From TMED161 sp964532515 (GTDB lineage: Bacteria > Fidelibacterota > Marinisomatia > SCGC-AAA003-L08 > D37C17), in NCBI GenBank assembly GCA_964532515.1, contig CAZHKH010000079.1, positions 1 through 7,236 of the forward strand: 7,236 nucleotides of DNA, written 5' to 3'. Positions 5,897-7,236 of this stretch are shown here, piece after piece (within the stretch, counting starts at the first letter, position 1; each line of letters starts with the position of its first letter). Under the pieces are notes generated by a model. That model did not search any database. It was not told the DNA's origin and worked only from the letters and a program-made list of their open reading frames with translations. A program made the position numbers and the translations under genes.

Positions 5897-6859
5897 CTAG
5901 TATCTCCTATTAAAAATCAAATCACTAAAATATCTTAGAAACTGAATATTTCCACTCATGTTGTCTAATATTCTGTTTGATTTTTTTATATTTTGTTCAA
6001 TAAAAAATTCAGCCTTCTGTTTAATTTGATTATCTTCCATGAAATTTCGAAGTTGATTTATTGTTTGATCTTTATCATTATTAAAATTACTTAAAATACT
6101 GGCTAGCTTACTTCTTAGTGCCTCAGGGGTTGATACCCAGAGAAATGTTTTTTTATTTAATGCAAAATCACTATCTAAACTTTTTTTCATTGACTCTGAA
6201 TCAGAGAACAATTCCAACAGATCATCTTGGACCTGATAGACCATTCCTATGCACTCTCCAAACTCTTTTAGCTGTAATGTTTCTTGTTCAGGAATATTAG
6301 AAAGAATTCCACCTATCTCTGCAGAAAGCCCAATCATGTATGCTGTCTTTAAAAAAATCATTTCTTTATACTCATCTAAACTAACAATTAATTTTTTTTC
6401 AAATTCGATGTCAATGGCCTGCCCCTCACAAACAGAAAGAAGTCCATTGACAAATTTTTCAATTAATTTTAACTTGTTCATAGACTTATTCTTCATTAAT
6501 AATTTAAGTGAGATTGCAAGCATTGCATCTCCAGAGAGAATGGCTGTATTTACATCCCATTTTTCATGAACTGTTTCTATTCCATGTCTGATTATATCTT
6601 TGTCCATTATATCATCATGAACTAAAGTAAAATTATGTAGTATCTCAATGGATAGCGCAGGGTAGATGGCATCCTCAATTGGGATATTGTTAATATCTGA
6701 AATAATTAAAGTTAAAATTGGACGAAATCTCTTTCCTTTACCAGATAAAATATGATTTATGGGAAACTTTAGAGAGTCTGGTCCAGTCTGATAAATTTTT
6801 TCTAAATGAATGTCTAGTGTATTTCTAAAATGCTGAATTTTATCATCATAAATCTTCAT
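5897..6859 (-). CDS. Polyprenyl (isoprenyl) diphosphate synthase, trans type
   Basis: This enzyme chains isopentenyl diphosphate onto an allylic diphosphate to make all-trans prenyl diphosphates. From ATG 6859 it has 320 residues, normal for the family. Seen in order are GKGKRFRP (40-47), the first Asp-rich motif DDIMD (82-86) followed by Arg91, GQAIDIEFE (146-154), Lys171-Thr172, and the second motif QDDLLE (211-216), in which the final Asp is replaced by Glu. NKKT (235-238) follows. Phe77 is five positions before the first motif and there is no two-residue insertion in that motif, which resembles geranylgeranyl diphosphate synthases more than IspA or IspB. Chain length cannot be settled from sequence, so no symbol is given. 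A TTG at 6874 would add five residues, but the ATG is favoured. The ATG lies inside the end of the mutase gene (14-base overlap), and the stop is one base before the PGI/PMI start. Confidence 0.92.
   Translation of the reverse strand: MKIYDDKIQHFRNTLDIHLEKIYQTGPDSLKFPINHILSGKGKRFRPILTLIISDINNIPIEDAIYPALSIEILHNFTLVHDDIMDKDIIRHGIETVHEKWDVNTAILSGDAMLAISLKLLMKNKSMNKLKLIEKFVNGLLSVCEGQAIDIEFEKKLIVSLDEYKEMIFLKTAYMIGLSAEIGGILSNIPEQETLQLKEFGECIGMVYQVQDDLLELFSDSESMKKSLDSDFALNKKTFLWVSTPEALRSKLASILSNFNNDKDQTINQLRNFMEDNQIKQKAEFFIEQNIKKSNRILDNMSGNIQFLRYFSDLIFNRRY
5904..5908 (-). promoter_or_regulatory. Shine-Dalgarno site of the PGI/PMI gene
   Basis: On the minus strand AGGAG lies eight bases upstream of the ATG at 5895, inside the last codons of the prenyl synthase gene. 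It decides the start between two nearby ATG codons (5895 and 5889). It is the only clear ribosome binding site in the minus-strand block. Confidence 0.8.
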
Positions 6860-7235
6860 TAAACTCAACCCCAACCGATAACAGTTTATCTATAACCATA
6901 TTTTTATATTCAACAAGCAATTCCTCGCTCATAGCTTCTATCCTACAAACAATAACAGGCTGAGTATTAGAACATCGTATCAACGCCCAGCCATCTGTTA
7001 ATTTTAATCGAATTCCATCAATATTTGAGTATTCAAATTTAGATGAGAAATAATCAAAAACTTCAGCCATTATTTTCTCTTTTTCATCATCATCCTTACA
7101 GTCTAACCTTAGCTCTGGGGTCGAATAATATTTTGGAATTTCAGATACCATCTCACTCAATTTTGAATCGGAGTCAGAAAGCAATTCAATAAGTCTTAAC
7201 CCAACATATATAGCATCATCATATCCAAAATAATC
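6846..7235 (-). CDS. Phosphomannomutase/phosphoglucomutase, C-terminal part (5' end outside window)
   Basis: The frame is open from the window edge to TGA at 6848-6846, giving 129 residues of the alpha-D-phosphohexomutase superfamily (AlgC/ManB-like). The enzyme moves phosphate between C6 and C1 of mannose or glucose. The visible part begins with DYFGYDDAIYVGLRLIELL, the end of domain 3, followed by PKYYSTPELRLDC. Domain 4 has DGIRLKLTDGW and the phosphate-binding loop RCSNTQP. The substrate loop and the phosphoserine lie upstream and cannot be seen. A TTG at 7184 is inside the conserved domain and is not the start. The final 14 bases overlap the prenyl synthase. With the PGI/PMI two genes down it makes a path from fructose-6-phosphate to mannose-1-phosphate or glucose-1-phosphate. 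Mannose versus glucose preference cannot be told. Confidence 0.9.
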   Translation of the reverse strand, partial: DYFGYDDAIYVGLRLIELLSDSDSKLSEMVSEIPKYYSTPELRLDCKDDDEKEKIMAEVFDYFSSKFEYSNIDGIRLKLTDGWALIRCSNTQPVIVCRIEAMSEELLVEYKNMVIDKLLSVGVEFNEDL

Positions 7236-7236
7236 A

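Noticed and set aside
6118..6569. Plus-strand open frames opposite the prenyl synthase
   Set aside because: They are antisense to a well-supported enzyme, show no recognisable domain and have no ribosome binding site. The other short antisense frames over plsX, fabD, fabG, acpP and fabF were discarded for the same reasons.
6860..6874. TTG at 6874 as the start of the prenyl synthase
   Set aside because: It would add five residues of no recognisable homology and has no Shine-Dalgarno site; the ATG at 6859 gives a normal N-terminus.
6846..7184. A complete short gene starting with TTG at 7184
   Set aside because: The frame stays open to the window edge and the residues before the TTG (YFGYDDAIYVGLRL) are conserved mutase sequence, so it is a truncated larger gene.
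1..7236. A novel defence, mobile or secondary-metabolite system
   Set aside because: Every gene belongs to a known housekeeping family, gaps are 28 bases or less, and I see no repeats, toxin-antitoxin pair, integrase or unusual RNA structure that would support such a system.

Overview
The window is an AT-rich stretch (about one third G+C by eye) of ordinary, tightly packed bacterial housekeeping chromosome. It holds two convergent gene blocks and no intergenic gap longer than about 30 bases. I see no tRNA, rRNA, CRISPR array, insertion sequence, prophage gene or attachment site.

Plus strand, 1-4281: the tail of rpmF (ribosomal protein L32), then plsX, fabD, fabG, acpP and fabF. This is the classic L32/fatty-acid/phospholipid-precursor cluster, without the fabH that often sits between plsX and fabD. 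FabD loads malonyl groups onto the carrier AcpP, FabF condenses, FabG reduces the 3-oxo group, and PlsX turns finished acyl-ACP into acyl-phosphate for phospholipid synthesis. The fabG frame is broken by an apparent one-base loss in a run of four G at 2299-2302. Re-joined, the protein is about 250 residues with every catalytic residue present, so a sequence or assembly error is at least as likely as a true mutation.

Minus strand, read from 7236 down to 4278: the 3' part of a phosphomannomutase/phosphoglucomutase gene, a polyprenyl (isoprenoid) diphosphate synthase, a bifunctional phosphoglucose/phosphomannose isomerase, and a BFN-domain (DUF151) protein with a C-terminal UVR motif. Spacings of -14, +1 and +28 bases suggest a single transcript. 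The isomerase and mutase are consecutive steps from fructose-6-phosphate to mannose-1-phosphate or glucose-1-phosphate, which feed sugar nucleotides. The prenyl synthase provides isoprenoid chains such as those used in quinones, carotenoids or lipid carriers.

The last genes of the two blocks meet tail to tail and share the four bases TTAA (4278-4281).

Organism: the DUF151-UVR architecture, the style of the prenyl synthase (HNFTLVHDDIMD), the archaeal-type PGI/PMI and the AT-rich, mostly Shine-Dalgarno-poor gene starts suggest the Bacteroidetes/Chlorobi/Marinimicrobia side of the bacteria. An uncultured marine lineage such as Marinimicrobia (SAR406) is a guess, not a demonstration. I found no convincing undescribed system. 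The observations below are modest and concern the fabG break, missing fabH, the zinc-free form of L32, motif deviations and gene-junction structure.
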